A DNA stretch of 64,000 nucleotides. It comes from Halapricum salinum. GTDB taxonomy: Archaea > Halobacteriota > Halobacteria > Halobacteriales > Haloarculaceae. The translations under genes were made by a program, and so were the position numbers. The stretch is from NCBI RefSeq assembly GCF_004799665.1, contig NZ_CP031310.1, positions 2,596,887-2,660,886 on the forward strand. The letters run 5' to 3'. The notes under the pieces are model-generated. The model did not search any database. It was given only the letters and a program-made list of their open reading frames with translations, and was not told the origin of the DNA. This document shows positions 1 to 7,772 of the stretch, in pieces; the first letter of the stretch is position 1; every line of letters begins with the position of its first letter.

Positions 1-464
1 CCAGCGACGCGCCGGCCGGTGCGGTGTTGTGGGGCGTCGGCGACAATCCCGAGTCCTACTACCCCTACATCATCGGCGGCGGGACCGGCTTCAAGCACCT
101 CCGGGATCTGAACGTCCGGGACGCACTGGCCGAGACGGACATCAAGGACTTCCACGGGAGCCGTGACGCGATCGACCTCGAGACGCTGCTGGACGTCGAT
201 CCGGAGGTCCTCCTGCTGCGGGGCTACGAGGGCAAGACCGAAGCGGAGTTCCAGGACACCGTCGTCTCGTTCCTCGAAGACCACTCGCTTGCGAGCGCGC
301 TGACTGCCGTCCAGAACGGCGACGTCTATCGCGCTGGCGGGCTCTATCAGGGTCCGATCACGAACATGGTCCTGACCGAGCGTCTCGGCGGCGACCTCTA
401 CGATGTCGACGAGGAGCTGTTCGACCGTCAGCGCGTTGTCGACGTGGTGAACGGGGCGTTCTGA
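1..464 (+). CDS. Iron-siderophore ABC transporter substrate-binding protein, C-terminal part (5' truncated by window edge)
   Basis: The reading frame is open from the first bases of the window, so only about 154 C-terminal residues are seen; the first in-frame start-like codon (GTG at 24) is probably internal. The end closely parallels the two complete binding proteins at 3060 and 4290: the shared blocks are LLxVDPExLL, AxLTAVQNGDVYRxG, YQGPITN and the terminal FDRQRVVDVVNGAF. The family (periplasmic binding protein of the Fe3+-siderophore/B12 type, PF01497) binds ferric chelates outside the cell and delivers them to an FecCD-type permease. The next gene starts 1 nt after the stop, suggesting one transcript. 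Function is inferred by paralogy; the signal peptide lies outside the window. Confidence 0.85.
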   Translation, partial: SDAPAGAVLWGVGDNPESYYPYIIGGGTGFKHLRDLNVRDALAETDIKDFHGSRDAIDLETLLDVDPEVLLLRGYEGKTEAEFQDTVVSFLEDHSLASALTAVQNGDVYRAGGLYQGPITNMVLTERLGGDLYDVDEELFDRQRVVDVVNGAF

Positions 465-465
465 G

Positions 466-981
466 ATGGCAGCCAGCGACGGATCCGCGGACCTCGACGA
501 CCGGACCCGAGAGGCGGCCGCCGCGAGCGCGACGATCCGCCAGGCTCGCGAACGTATCGAGGCTGTCGCGGTCGATCATGGCGACTTCGGCGTCGCCTGC
601 AAGGATACCGGCTGCTCGCCTGCTCCCGTCACAGACGTGACTTTCGAGACGTTCGAGGCGGCCGAACTGGCGTGTCTCTCCGCGCGGGCCTATCGGTCGG
701 CCCTTCGACGGCTGGATCCGTCGCTGCCCGAGTACGACCTCGTCGTCTGCACGACCGACGAGGGTGCCGTCGAACAGGTGAGCGTTCGCAAGCAGACGAA
801 AGGCCGGCGCGAGAACGGCCTCCCGGAGACGAGCCAGTCGGTGACGATCTCTGGCGGCGCCACCGACGAGTGGCTCCGGGTCGAGAACGCCCCCGTCGTC
901 CACCTCAGGGGTAGTGACTCGCTGCTGGACGACGAGTTCGTCACTCGACAACTCGAATCGAAGCTCACGGAGGAATCATGA
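466..981 (+). CDS. Conserved hypothetical protein in iron-uptake locus
   Basis: A 171-residue soluble acidic protein that I do not recognise. It has no signal peptide or membrane segment. Two cysteines sit close together near residue 45 (ACKDTGCSP) and a third near residue 71, but this is too few for a clear metal-site call. It starts 1 nt after a binding-protein gene and its last 4 bases overlap the start of the FAD oxidoreductase, so the three genes look co-transcribed. A role in iron or siderophore handling is inference from position only. Confidence 0.75.
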   Translation: MAASDGSADLDDRTREAAAASATIRQARERIEAVAVDHGDFGVACKDTGCSPAPVTDVTFETFEAAELACLSARAYRSALRRLDPSLPEYDLVVCTTDEGAVEQVSVRKQTKGRRENGLPETSQSVTISGGATDEWLRVENAPVVHLRGSDSLLDDEFVTRQLESKLTEES

Positions 982-1910
982 GTGACGATCCCGAGCACGT
1001 CGATGTCGTGATCGTCGGGGGCGGCCCCGCCGGGGCTTCGGCGGCGGTGTTCACGGCGCGGTACGGCCTCGACACCCTTGTGTTCGACCGCGGCAACGCC
1101 GCTCTGGACCGATGTGGCTACCTCGAAAACTATCTCGGCTTCCCCGCTGGCGTCGAAATCGAGACCTTCCAGAAACTCATAGCCGCCCACGTCCGCGAGG
1201 CGGGCGCCGAGCGCCGCGAGGAACTGGTCGAGTCGGTCACGCGGGTCGACGGCGACGCGAGCTTTCGTATCGAGACCCAGCAAGGGACGACGGTGGGGGC
1301 CGAGGTTGTAGTCGCGGCTGCGTGGTACGACGGCTCCTACCTTTGGGGACTCGACGAGCCGTCGATGTTCGAAGAGCACGAACACCACGGCGACCTCGAA
1401 GAGCGGTTCGATCCGGACTACGCCGATTCGGACGGCCGGACGCCGATCGATGGCCTGTACGTCGCTTCACCTGCGGGTGCCCGGAGCGCACAGGCTATCG
1501 TGGCTGCCGGGAACGGTGCCCACGTCGCTCGGACGTTGATCGAGGATCGACGACGCGAGCGTGGCCTCTCCGGCGAGGTCGCACCCGAGTACGACTGGGT
1601 CCGCCCGGAGTCCGAATATGCGGGGGAGTGGGCCGACCGCGAGCGCTGGGTGGAGTGGTTCGACACCGAGATCGACAGCGAGGAGCTGAGTGAGGAGCAC
1701 CTCGCCGAGTTGCGCGAGACGTACGTCGACCGGGCGTTCGAGACGAGAGTCACGGAATCCGAGGTCGACGAACGGGCCGCACGTGGGCGCGAACGGCTGG
1801 TCGAGGTGGTCGGTGCGGAGGCGTTGCTCGACGCGATGGACGAAGAGACGATCCGCGAGTATGTCGACGAGCGGACGGCCGAGGAAGCTCCCGTCGCCGA
1901 CGGAGAGTGA
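978..1910 (+). CDS. FAD-dependent oxidoreductase, thioredoxin-reductase-like fold
   Basis: The 310-residue protein opens with a Rossmann dinucleotide motif (VVIVGGGPAGASAA, residues about 10-23), as in FAD-binding pyridine nucleotide-disulfide oxidoreductases. Near residues 160-180 it has the second FAD contact typical of the group (GLYVASPAG followed by QAIVAAGNGAHVA). The CxxC redox pair of thioredoxin reductase is absent, and the middle region is too short for a full NAD(P)H domain. The last 100 residues are charged and helical. The 4-base overlap with the upstream gene places it in the iron-uptake operon. One possibility is reduction of ferric chelates, but nothing in the sequence proves the substrate. 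Confidence 0.8.
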   Translation: MSDDPEHVDVVIVGGGPAGASAAVFTARYGLDTLVFDRGNAALDRCGYLENYLGFPAGVEIETFQKLIAAHVREAGAERREELVESVTRVDGDASFRIETQQGTTVGAEVVVAAAWYDGSYLWGLDEPSMFEEHEHHGDLEERFDPDYADSDGRTPIDGLYVASPAGARSAQAIVAAGNGAHVARTLIEDRRRERGLSGEVAPEYDWVRPESEYAGEWADRERWVEWFDTEIDSEELSEEHLAELRETYVDRAFETRVTESEVDERAARGRERLVEVVGAEALLDAMDEETIREYVDERTAEEAPVADGE

Positions 1911-1986
1911 GTACGGAATGATCGGCGCAGAGTCGACACCGGGGAACGTTATGAGGTCCCGGGCAGAACCACCTGACAGATACTTC

Positions 1987-2994
1987 ATGGGTGACTCGAG
2001 TGCTACCGACCCTTTCGATCACATCCTCGACCTGCTCGGAGACGACTCTCCGGAAGCAGCGAACGAGCGTGTAGCCACGCTCCAGAGCCAGCCAGCGGAC
2101 GATCGAAAAGCTGCCATCAGATCGCTCCAGTCAGTCGCCGAGGATCGGCCGACGTTTCTGGGGCCAATCGCACCCGCGATCGCCGAGTTTCTCGACGACG
2201 AGGAGCGATCCGTCCGTCTCGGGACAGCGAAGCTGCTGGTGGCTATCGCCGAGGCCGATTCTGCAGCCGTGAAGCCAGTCGTCCCGCCGCTCGCCGACCG
2301 CCTGGCTGATGACGAAGCGTTCTACTACGTCCGGGCGCGGGCTGCCGAGGCGCTGGGATACGTCGCCGTCGAGTACCCCGACGCTGTGACCGCGCCGGAG
2401 ATCCTGGCCGACCTTCGAATCGGGCTGGAGTTCGACGAACCCGAAACCAGGGAGAAACTCGCCAAGGCGCTCGAACACGTCGCGCTGGGCGATCCCTCGC
2501 GGCTGCGCCATCAGGTCGACCGCCTCGGCGACCATCTCGACGACGAGCCCGAACTGGTCCGCTATCATCTGACGACGGCGCTGGTCGTGATCGGGACGGC
2601 ACATCCCGAGGCCCTGAGCCCGGCCGAGCATCCCCTTCGCGAGCGTCTGGATGATGAGGTTTCGCAGATCCGGGGACGGGCGGCGTCAGCGCTGGGCCTG
2701 CTCGCGGCGGCGGACGGCACGGTCGAGGATGGCTCGCTGCGGGAGAAACTGCAGTCGCTGGCCGACGCGGCGACGGCCTTCGAGGCAGAGCGCGCGCGGT
2801 TCGCGCTGGGTGTGCTCGGTTCGGAATCCGGTACCGCCCGAGTTGTCCCGACGATCGACGAGACTTACGATGGGACCGCGGACGCCGTCGCGGACATCCG
2901 CGCTCCGGACGACGACGGGCAATGCCCACACTGTGGGCTCGAATTCCCCGAGAACGGGCCGCCGATGTGCCCGCGGTGCGGTGGGCCATACTGA
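1987..2994 (+). CDS. HEAT-repeat protein with C-terminal zinc ribbon
   Basis: The ATG at 1987 begins a 335-residue protein; an upstream in-frame extension reads through the 3' end of the oxidoreductase gene and has atypical composition, so I reject it. Residues about 10-280 are alpha-helical HEAT/Armadillo-like repeats (for example SVRLGTAKLLVAIAE, YVRARAAEALGYVA, QIRGRAASALGLLA). The end carries two CPxCG knuckles (CPHCG and CPRCG), a small zinc ribbon. HEAT proteins act as protein-binding scaffolds. It interrupts the iron locus but has its own upstream region (TATA-like GTTATGAG near 1949), so membership of the iron regulon is uncertain. Confidence 0.85.
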   Translation: MGDSSATDPFDHILDLLGDDSPEAANERVATLQSQPADDRKAAIRSLQSVAEDRPTFLGPIAPAIAEFLDDEERSVRLGTAKLLVAIAEADSAAVKPVVPPLADRLADDEAFYYVRARAAEALGYVAVEYPDAVTAPEILADLRIGLEFDEPETREKLAKALEHVALGDPSRLRHQVDRLGDHLDDEPELVRYHLTTALVVIGTAHPEALSPAEHPLRERLDDEVSQIRGRAASALGLLAAADGTVEDGSLREKLQSLADAATAFEAERARFALGVLGSESGTARVVPTIDETYDGTADAVADIRAPDDDGQCPHCGLEFPENGPPMCPRCGGPY

Positions 2995-3040
2995 CCCCCA
3001 TCATTTAGGCCCACCAAAAATTCGCAACACTCAAATATTG

Positions 3041-3054
3041 TTAGGTTGGCCTAA
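3041..3054. promoter_or_regulatory. DtxR-family iron box overlapping a leaderless promoter
   Basis: TTAGGTTGGCCTAA is a palindrome matching the DtxR/IdeR/SirR-type consensus used by iron-responsive repressors. It lies 5 nt before the ATG of the binding-protein gene at 3060, and an AT-rich TATA-like element (CAAATATTG, 3032-3040) sits about 25 nt before that ATG. A bound repressor would therefore cover the expected start of a leaderless transcript. A half site (TTTAGGCCC) lies at 3004-3012. The predicted effect is repression when iron is sufficient. Confidence 0.8.
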
Positions 3055-3059
3055 AAAGT

Positions 3060-4286
3060 ATGGCCGACGCGAATCAATCGCGAGTGGGACCGACCCGACG
3101 AGACTACGTGAAGTACGGCGGGGCCGTAATCAGTGGTGGCCTGCTGGCTGGCTGTGGGAGCGGTGGTGGCGAAGAGACGCCGACTAAGGGCGACGAGACG
3201 AGCCCCGAACCGATGGGTTCGAGTACCGAGACGCCCGTCGAGACGCCGTACTCGGTGACGATGGAGCCGACAGGGACGGTCGAGTTCGACGCGGTGCCCG
3301 AGACGTGGCTCGCCTTTCTGAGCACATACGGTGACATGGGGATCGCGCTGGGTCAGGCTGACGGCCTGCAGGGCCTGTGGAACGCCGAGAACGTGCCGGT
3401 CGAGTTCTACGACGCCTTGCCCGGCGTCGAGGTCGACCTGAGTGGCGTCACGACCATCACGGGAGAGAACGGCGTCGACACGGAGACGCTGTACGCGCTG
3501 GACTGCGACCTGCATCTGGTCGATCCCAACTGGCTCGAACTCATTGCGGACAACTGGGACGGCGACGACACCGCCGAGATCAGCGAGCAGGTCGGTCCGT
3601 TCCTCGGCAACTACATCCGCCGGCGCGGCGACGACTGGCACGACTACCCCTATTACTCGCTGTACGAGGCCTTCGAGAAGGTCGCCGCCGCGTTCAGAGA
3701 GCGCGAGCGTTTCCAGGCCCTCCGATCTGTCCACGAGGGGATGCAATCGACTATCAGCGAGCAGTTGCCAGCCACCGAGGACAGGCCGACGGTCGGACTG
3801 CTGTCGGTGAATTCGGACTTCGAGGGTGGCTCGTTCTACGTCTATCCCGTGCAGGACGGCAACAACCACAAGCAGTACCGCGATCTGGAGATGCGCGGCG
3901 CGTTCGACGAGCACATCGACGGGAGTTACGCCCAGTGGGACTACGAACAGCTGCTGGAAGTCGACCCCGACGCGATGGTCTTCCAGTACGGCTTCACCCA
4001 CGTCAGCACCGACGAGTTCGCGAACAAGGTCGCCGCGATGCGTGAGGATCCCCTCGGCGGACAGCTCAGTGCGGTCCAGAACGATCGCCTCTATCGTGGC
4101 GGCACCTCATATCAGGGTCCCGTGGTCAACTTCTTCCAGACAGAGGCGGCAGCCAAGCAGTTCTACCCCGAGGCCTTCGGGGAGTGGCCGGGCTACACGG
4201 ATGACGATAAGTACCCTGACTTTTCGGAGGATGAACAGCTGTTCGACCACCAGCGAGTCGCGGACATCATCAACGGAGCGATCTGA
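3060..4286 (+). CDS. Fe3+-siderophore ABC transporter substrate-binding lipoprotein (copy 2)
   Basis: A 408-residue protein with a Tat lipoprotein signal: twin arginines at residues 13-14 (TRRDYVKYGG), a hydrophobic stretch and a lipobox ending at Cys32 (LLAGC). A Ser/Thr/Glu-rich linker follows, then the PF01497-type binding fold. The mature protein should be lipid-anchored on the outer face of the membrane and capture ferric-siderophore complexes for the permease at 5686. It is clearly paralogous to the downstream gene (same signal, same WHDYxYYSLYEAFEKVA block near residue 190) and to the truncated gene at position 1. It starts 5 nt after an iron box, so iron-repressed leaderless expression is expected. 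The ligand is unknown. Confidence 0.92.
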   Translation: MADANQSRVGPTRRDYVKYGGAVISGGLLAGCGSGGGEETPTKGDETSPEPMGSSTETPVETPYSVTMEPTGTVEFDAVPETWLAFLSTYGDMGIALGQADGLQGLWNAENVPVEFYDALPGVEVDLSGVTTITGENGVDTETLYALDCDLHLVDPNWLELIADNWDGDDTAEISEQVGPFLGNYIRRRGDDWHDYPYYSLYEAFEKVAAAFRERERFQALRSVHEGMQSTISEQLPATEDRPTVGLLSVNSDFEGGSFYVYPVQDGNNHKQYRDLEMRGAFDEHIDGSYAQWDYEQLLEVDPDAMVFQYGFTHVSTDEFANKVAAMREDPLGGQLSAVQNDRLYRGGTSYQGPVVNFFQTEAAAKQFYPEAFGEWPGYTDDDKYPDFSEDEQLFDHQRVADIINGAI

Positions 4287-4289
4287 ACG

Positions 4290-5480
4290 ATGCACGAGAA
4301 CGACACCGACGCGATAGGCGCACCGACGCGACGAGACTACGTGAAGTTCGGCGGCGCAGTGGTCGGTGGCGGCTTGCTGGCCGGCTGTGGTAGCAGCGGC
4401 GGCGAGGAGACGCCGACCGACACCGACTCCGCACCGGGCTCGCCGACGGAGACGACGACCGAGTCGAACTCCTATTCGGTGACGATGGAGCCGGCCGGCA
4501 CAGTCGAGTTCGACTCGGTCCCGCAGTCCGTGGCACCGTTCACCGCCGACTACGTCGACATGATGGTTGCACTGGGCCACGGCGACGCGGCCGAGTCGAT
4601 CTGGTATCGGGGTCGCTACAAGACGATCCACTACGAGGAACTCGACGGCGTCTCCATCGATCTCGACTCGCTCACGCAGCTGTGGAACGACGGCGTCCCG
4701 AAAGAGCCGTTCTACGCGATGGACGCCGACCTCCATCTCATCGACCCCCACGCACTCACCGACTGGTTCCAGGTCTGGGAGCAGGACGACGTCGAGGAGA
4801 TCAGCGAGCAAGTCGCGCCGTTCGTCGGCAACGTCATCTTCAGACGGACAGACGACTGGCACGACTACCGCTACTACTCGCTGTACGAGGCCTTCGAGAA
4901 GGTCGCCGAGATCTTTCAGGAACGCGCTCGGTTCGAGGCGATCGAGTCGATGCACGACGATCTGGTCGCGACGGTCCAGTCCCGCCTACCGGCGCCGGAC
5001 GAGCACCCGAACGCCGCACTGGTCTTCGGCGGCCAAGAACCCGAGGAGTTCACCCCCTATCGCCTGTCGGGCAACGGCGCCAACAAGGAACACTTCCGGA
5101 CGCTGGGCCTCGCCGACGCCTTCTCCGGGACTGGCGTCGACGGGCTCTCGACGAGCAACTCGGGCACGATCGACTACGAGACGCTGCTGGAAGTCGATCC
5201 CGACTCGCTACTGATCCGCTATCACCGCCAGGGCCTGACGCGCCAGGCGTTCGAAGACGAGGTGGTCTCCTACATGCGAGACCACGAACTCGGAAGTCAG
5301 CTTTCGGCCGTGCAGGACGACCGCGTCTTCCGCGGCGGGCCGATCTACAGCGGACCGCTGCACAACCTGTTCATGATCGAGCGCTACGCGAAGGGGTACT
5401 TCCCCGAGGCGTTCCCCGAAAACGAACTGTTCGACCGCGACCGTCTCGCTACGATCATCACGGAGGGTGTGGACGGATGA
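4290..5480 (+). CDS. Fe3+-siderophore ABC transporter substrate-binding lipoprotein (copy 3)
   Basis: A 396-residue tandem paralogue of the preceding gene, separated from it by 3 nt. The Tat lipoprotein signal is nearly identical (TRRDYVKFGG, lipobox LLAGC with Cys33), and the block WHDYRYYSLYEAFEKVA is retained. The ligand-facing middle regions differ much more than the signal and the C-terminus, as expected if the copies bind different ferric chelates. No iron box or promoter is visible in the 3-nt gap, so it should be read from the promoter at 3041. There is no sign of frameshift or truncation. Confidence 0.92.
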   Translation: MHENDTDAIGAPTRRDYVKFGGAVVGGGLLAGCGSSGGEETPTDTDSAPGSPTETTTESNSYSVTMEPAGTVEFDSVPQSVAPFTADYVDMMVALGHGDAAESIWYRGRYKTIHYEELDGVSIDLDSLTQLWNDGVPKEPFYAMDADLHLIDPHALTDWFQVWEQDDVEEISEQVAPFVGNVIFRRTDDWHDYRYYSLYEAFEKVAEIFQERARFEAIESMHDDLVATVQSRLPAPDEHPNAALVFGGQEPEEFTPYRLSGNGANKEHFRTLGLADAFSGTGVDGLSTSNSGTIDYETLLEVDPDSLLIRYHRQGLTRQAFEDEVVSYMRDHELGSQLSAVQDDRVFRGGPIYSGPLHNLFMIERYAKGYFPEAFPENELFDRDRLATIITEGVDG

Positions 5481-5540
5481 CGTCCGAAGGCACCTGTCTC
5501 GGCAGGCTGTCGGTGCACACGGTTCGAAACGCTTTTTGAT

Positions 5541-5556
5541 TTTAGGGTAGCCTAAA
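5541..5556. promoter_or_regulatory. DtxR-family iron box upstream of the permease
   Basis: TTTAGGGTAGCCTAAA is a 16-bp palindrome with 6-bp arms (TTTAGG/CCTAAA), the same type as the box at 3041. It lies 5 nt before the ATG of the short remnant ORF at 5562, almost the same offset as in the first promoter. The T-rich segment GCTTTTTGATTT (5531-5542) is the likely TATA region. It should make the permease and ATPase iron-repressed together with the binding proteins. Confidence 0.8.
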
Positions 5557-5561
5557 GAGGT

Positions 5562-5684
5562 ATGGACGAAGAGACTGTGGCGCCGGTAGCGGCCACAGGC
5601 GACGTATTCGAAGTCGCGTCTCACAGCGGCGGACAGTCGATCGACCACCAGCGCGCGTCTGCTACCGGCAACGGAGCGGTCTGA
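5562..5684 (+). pseudogene. Remnant of a substrate-binding protein gene, 40 codons
   Basis: This short frame sits exactly where a leaderless gene would start after the iron box. Its last residues (IDHQRASATGNGAV) resemble the C-termini of the nearby binding proteins (FDHQRVADIINGAI and FDRQRVVDVVNGAF). Its stop and the start of the next gene (CTGAGATGGC) repeat the junction at 461-470. The simplest reading is a fourth binding-protein gene deleted down to its tail. It may still be translated and feed the permease start 1 nt downstream. No signal peptide or binding fold remains. Confidence 0.55.
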
Positions 5685-5685
5685 G

Positions 5686-6858
5686 ATGGCAAGCGAAGCA
5701 GCGACGGGGACCGACCGATCGAGGCTCCGAGAGGGCTTGCACTCCTGGATGGACAGCCGACTGGCAACGCTGTGTCTCGCCAGCCTCGGGATCGTTGTCG
5801 CTGGGTTGTTGATTCAGGTCCGGTACGGGCCCTACGACATGACGTTCATGCAGGCCTGGCGGGCGACGTTCAACCCGACGGTGCTGTTCAGCTGGGAGGC
5901 CTGGGACGCGTTCCTGTTCGGCGGCGATCTACCCGACGAGGTCGGTGTCGAGAGTCGGATCATCTGGACTGGCCGGCTGCCTCGCGTCTTGGTCGCCGTC
6001 CTCGTGGGGATGTGCCTGGCGATTTCGGGTGCAATCTTTCAGGCCGTCACGCGGAACGAACTCGCCAGTCCGTTCATCCTGGGCGTCTCCTCGGGGGCCG
6101 GGCTGATGATCCTCCTCACGTTGGTCTTCCTCGGCAGTGTGACGATCACCGTCCCGCTCGTCGGGATGGTACTGGGATTACAGTCGCTGCTGCCGTTGCT
6201 GGCCGCGCTCGGTGGCATCGGTGCGTTCTTGATCGTCTACGCGATCGCCTGGAAGAACGGCACTTCCCCAGTGCGGCTCGTGCTCGCGGGCGTGATCGTC
6301 GGGACCATCTTCCAGAGTCTCGAGACGGCAGTATTCATGCAGGTCGACAATGTTGCGGTCGTCCAGACGGCGATTCAGTGGACGACCGGTTCTCTGGTCG
6401 GGACTGACTGGGAGCAAGTCAGGATCGCGCTCCCGTGGACGATACTCTCGGTCGGGCTCGCACTGGTCAGCGCTCGACAGTTGAACGTCCTGTTGCTCGG
6501 CGAGAGCACCGCCAAATCCCTCGGAATGAGCGTCGAGCGGGTACGCTTCGCGTTGTCGTCGGTCGCGGTGCTGGCGGCGGCTGCGAGTATCGCCGTCGCC
6601 GGCATCGTCAGCTTCGTCGGCCTGATCGTTCCACACATGGTGCGGAATATCGTCGGGAGCGACTACCGCAAGCTGATGATCGGCTGTCTGTTCGTCGGCC
6701 CCGCGCTGATGGTCTCGGCCGACGTCATCGCTCGCCTGGGGATGTTGTTCGTCCGTGACAGTATGCGACAGTTCCCGGCGGGGATCGTCACCGGACTGCT
6801 CGGCGGGCCGTACTTCCTGTATCTGATGCGCAAACAGGAACGGATGGGTGAGATCTGA
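5686..6858 (+). CDS. Iron ABC transporter permease, FecCD/BtuC family
   Basis: The 390-residue protein has roughly ten hydrophobic segments and the FecCD family landmarks: RLPRVLVAVLVGMCLAISG near residue 100, then QAVTRNELASPFILGVSSGAG, and the cytoplasmic loop with GxVSFVGLIVPHMVRNIVGSDYRK near residue 310 that contacts the ATPase. It forms the membrane channel for ferric-siderophore import. The N-terminal 25 residues are hydrophilic. The stop codon overlaps the start of the ATPase gene by 1 base, so the two are translationally coupled. The iron box at 5541 governs this pair. Confidence 0.95.
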   Translation: MASEAATGTDRSRLREGLHSWMDSRLATLCLASLGIVVAGLLIQVRYGPYDMTFMQAWRATFNPTVLFSWEAWDAFLFGGDLPDEVGVESRIIWTGRLPRVLVAVLVGMCLAISGAIFQAVTRNELASPFILGVSSGAGLMILLTLVFLGSVTITVPLVGMVLGLQSLLPLLAALGGIGAFLIVYAIAWKNGTSPVRLVLAGVIVGTIFQSLETAVFMQVDNVAVVQTAIQWTTGSLVGTDWEQVRIALPWTILSVGLALVSARQLNVLLLGESTAKSLGMSVERVRFALSSVAVLAAAASIAVAGIVSFVGLIVPHMVRNIVGSDYRKLMIGCLFVGPALMVSADVIARLGMLFVRDSMRQFPAGIVTGLLGGPYFLYLMRKQERMGEI

Positions 6859-7760
6859 TGACCGACGACGAGACAACACGATCTGACGGCGGACTCGGAG
6901 AGACGCTGCAACGACCAGTCGACGACGCGGCTGAAGCTGCAACGGCCGGGTCGACGGACACCGCCGGCGACGCCAGCGAATTCGTCGGCGAGGATCTCGT
7001 CCTCAGTTACTCCACCTCGGACGAGCCAGTCATCGACGAGGAGTCGATCCAGGTCCCACCCGGTGAAGTGACCGCACTTGTCGGCCCGAACGGTAGCGGC
7101 AAAAGCACGCTGCTGAAAGGACTCGCGACCCAGCTTTCGCTCGACTTGGGGCGCGTCCTCATCGACGGCGAGGACATCGAGTCGCTGTCGACGAAAGAAC
7201 TGGCCCGCCAGCTCGGCCTGCTCTCTCAGGAGAACGTCTCCCCGGATAGCCTCTCCGTCGAGAAACTGGTCGAACACGGCCGCTACCCCCATCGCGGGTT
7301 CTTCGAGACGCTGACCGACGAGGATCGGGACGCGATCGAGTGGGCCATCGAGATGGCGGGCGTCGAGCACCTTCGGGATCGGCAGGTCGGCAGTCTCAGT
7401 GGCGGCCAGAAACAGCTGGTCTGGATCGCGATGGTGCTGGCCCAGGAGACCGACGTCCTCCTGCTGGACGAACCGACGACGTTCCTCGATCTGCACCACC
7501 AGCTAGAGGTGATGGAGATCGTCGAGACGTTGCGAGACGACAGCGATATCACGGTCGTCGTCGTGCTCCACGACATCGAGCAGGCGGCCCGGTACGCGGA
7601 TCACGTGGTCGCGCTGAACGACGGCGCAGTCTACGACCGCGGCTCGCCTTCGGCGGTCGTTACCGAGGAGTTGCTGGCCGACGTCTTCGAGATCGAGGCC
7701 GAGGTCGAGGTGACCGAACGCGGGCCGCGGGTCACGCCGTTGCGACCGCTACACGACTGA
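6858..7760 (+). CDS. Iron ABC transporter ATP-binding protein, FepC/BtuD type
   Basis: A 300-residue ABC ATPase with Walker A GPNGSGKS (about residues 76-83), signature LSGGQKQ (about 180), Walker B VLLLDEPT (about 201) and the switch histidine in VVLHD. It powers the permease encoded immediately upstream. Unusually, about 50 residues of acidic, threonine-rich sequence precede the ABC fold; compared with typical 260-residue FepC proteins this is an added N-terminal tail. The gene ends 12 nt before the 3' end of the convergent TPR gene. Confidence 0.95.
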   Translation: MTDDETTRSDGGLGETLQRPVDDAAEAATAGSTDTAGDASEFVGEDLVLSYSTSDEPVIDEESIQVPPGEVTALVGPNGSGKSTLLKGLATQLSLDLGRVLIDGEDIESLSTKELARQLGLLSQENVSPDSLSVEKLVEHGRYPHRGFFETLTDEDRDAIEWAIEMAGVEHLRDRQVGSLSGGQKQLVWIAMVLAQETDVLLLDEPTTFLDLHHQLEVMEIVETLRDDSDITVVVVLHDIEQAARYADHVVALNDGAVYDRGSPSAVVTEELLADVFEIEAEVEVTERGPRVTPLRPLHD

Positions 7761-7772
7761 CGCCGACACTCC

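Noticed and set aside
1690-1986. N-terminal extension of the HEAT-repeat protein
   Set aside because: It overlaps the end of the oxidoreductase gene in another frame and is Arg/Ser-rich, unlike the acidic HEAT protein.
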